DNA of 7,398 nucleotides, taken from assembly GCA_028293405.1 (NCBI GenBank), contig JAQGOW010000308.1:1-7398 (forward strand), in the 5' to 3' direction. The DNA is from Verrucomicrobiales bacterium (GTDB taxonomy: Bacteria; Verrucomicrobiota; Verrucomicrobiia; Limisphaerales; Palsa-1400). The notes beneath the pieces were generated by a model. It worked only from the letters and a program-made list of their open reading frames with translations, had not been told where the DNA came from and made no database searches. Below, one piece after another: positions 7,112 through 7,398 of the stretch (the stretch's first letter is position 1; every line of letters begins with the position of its first letter). The position numbers were made by a program, and so were the translations under genes.

Positions 7112-7140
7112 TTGCCCATTAGAACCATCTTGTTTAGAAT
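7112..7140 (+). promoter_or_regulatory. Predicted sigma-70-type promoter for the Gre-like gene
   Basis: TTGCCC (7112-7117, 4 of 6 consensus bases) and TAGAAT (7135-7140, 5 of 6) are separated by exactly 17 nt. Transcription would start near 7147, giving a leader of about 13 nt before ATG 7160, in keeping with the absence of a Shine-Dalgarno. Confidence 0.45.
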
Positions 7141-7145
7141 TTCAA
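7118..7145 (-). promoter_or_regulatory. Predicted promoter for the beta-propeller gene
   Basis: Read on the minus strand, TTGAAA (7145-7140) and TCTAAT (7123-7118) each match the sigma-70 consensus at 5 of 6 positions, with a 16-nt spacer. Transcription would start near 7111, only about 5 nt before GTG 7106 but about 38 nt before GTG 7073. This favours the internal start. The element lies almost entirely within the plus-strand promoter of the divergent gene. Confidence 0.45.
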
Positions 7146-7159
7146 AGCAAACATAGCTA

Positions 7160-7398
7160 ATGAATAAATTTCAACTGATCAAAACCGTCGTTGACTGCCT
7201 CGCGGGGAATTTGAACGTATTGGAAAAAGCCGCGCGCGCGTCCCATTTCGAAGCGACGCACGAGAGCAGTAAGGCTGAATCCAAATACGACACTCGCGGG
7301 CTTGAAGCCGCCTATCTAGCCGGGGGGCAAGCACGTGCGGCAAAAGAAATCATCGATGCAATCAAGCTCTACGAAGCAATGAAGCCGCGTGATTTTTC
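7160..7398 (+). CDS. GreA/GreB-like elongation factor N-terminal part (3' truncated)
   Basis: An open frame from ATG 7160 runs off the right edge; 79 complete codons are visible. The sequence is helical and charged, with LEKAARASHFEATHESSKAE (21-40) followed by SKYDTRGLEAAYLAGGQARA (41-60). I recognise the KYDTRGLEA-YLA-GQAR pattern from a small GreA/GreB-related family in proteobacteria and others, some of whose members are mislabelled in databases as 3-oxoacyl-ACP synthase. In Gre factors the N-terminal coiled coil enters the RNA polymerase secondary channel with acidic residues at its tip; the E40-S-K-Y43-D44 region would be the analogous turn. The FKBP-like C-terminal domain is not in the window. 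No Shine-Dalgarno is visible; the predicted promoter upstream would give a very short leader. Coding is nearly certain, the family call moderate. Confidence 0.75.
   Translation, partial: MNKFQLIKTVVDCLAGNLNVLEKAARASHFEATHESSKAESKYDTRGLEAAYLAGGQARAAKEIIDAIKLYEAMKPRDF

Noticed and set aside
7229..7242. Alternating CG run as a possible Z-DNA or regulatory element.
   Set aside because: It lies in the Gre-like coding frame and is explained by Ala/Arg codons.

Overview
The window looks like a chromosomal stretch from a Verrucomicrobiota bacterium of the Pedosphaera/Limisphaerales type. This is an inference with no taxonomic search behind it. It rests on several traits: a large exported protein with alternating Ig-like and beta-sandwich modules and a C-terminal domain ending in RFYRA; a Gfo/Idh/MocA oxidoreductase carrying a twin-arginine signal; exported carbohydrate-active proteins; and starts that mostly lack a convincing Shine-Dalgarno sequence, several of them GTG.

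Layout. Positions 1-2942 hold three same-strand genes. These are the 3' end of a large modular surface/secreted protein, a stand-alone CheY-like receiver protein starting 4 nt after it, and a secreted helical-repeat (TPR-type) protein. Positions 2943-3177 are non-coding and hold four short CCG-spacer-CGG inverted repeats plus a TTGAT-N4-ATCAA palindrome. Positions 3178-5865 hold two plus-strand genes, both with twin-arginine signals: a pectate-lyase-like beta-helix protein and a Gfo/Idh/MocA dehydrogenase. Next come a tRNA-Thr(TGT) gene and its intrinsic terminator. On the minus strand, an exported five-bladed beta-propeller (GH43-like) protein converges on the tRNA; its stop codon lies in the loop of the tRNA terminator. 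A 53-nt divergent gap with predicted back-to-back promoters separates it from the start of a Gre-factor-like gene, which runs off the right edge.

How the genes may work together. The beta-helix protein, the oxidoreductase and the beta-propeller protein all carry export signals and belong to families acting on glycans or sugars, so a periplasmic/outer-surface carbohydrate-processing role is plausible. The substrate cannot be read from sequence. The receiver protein has a complete phosphorylation site but no output domain, and no histidine kinase is in view. No gap without a gene exceeds about 235 nt. I see no CRISPR array, transposase, integrase or recognisable defence system. I do not see a convincing new multi-gene system; the most unusual items are the hairpin array, the terminator/stop-codon overlap and the adhesin-receiver pairing.
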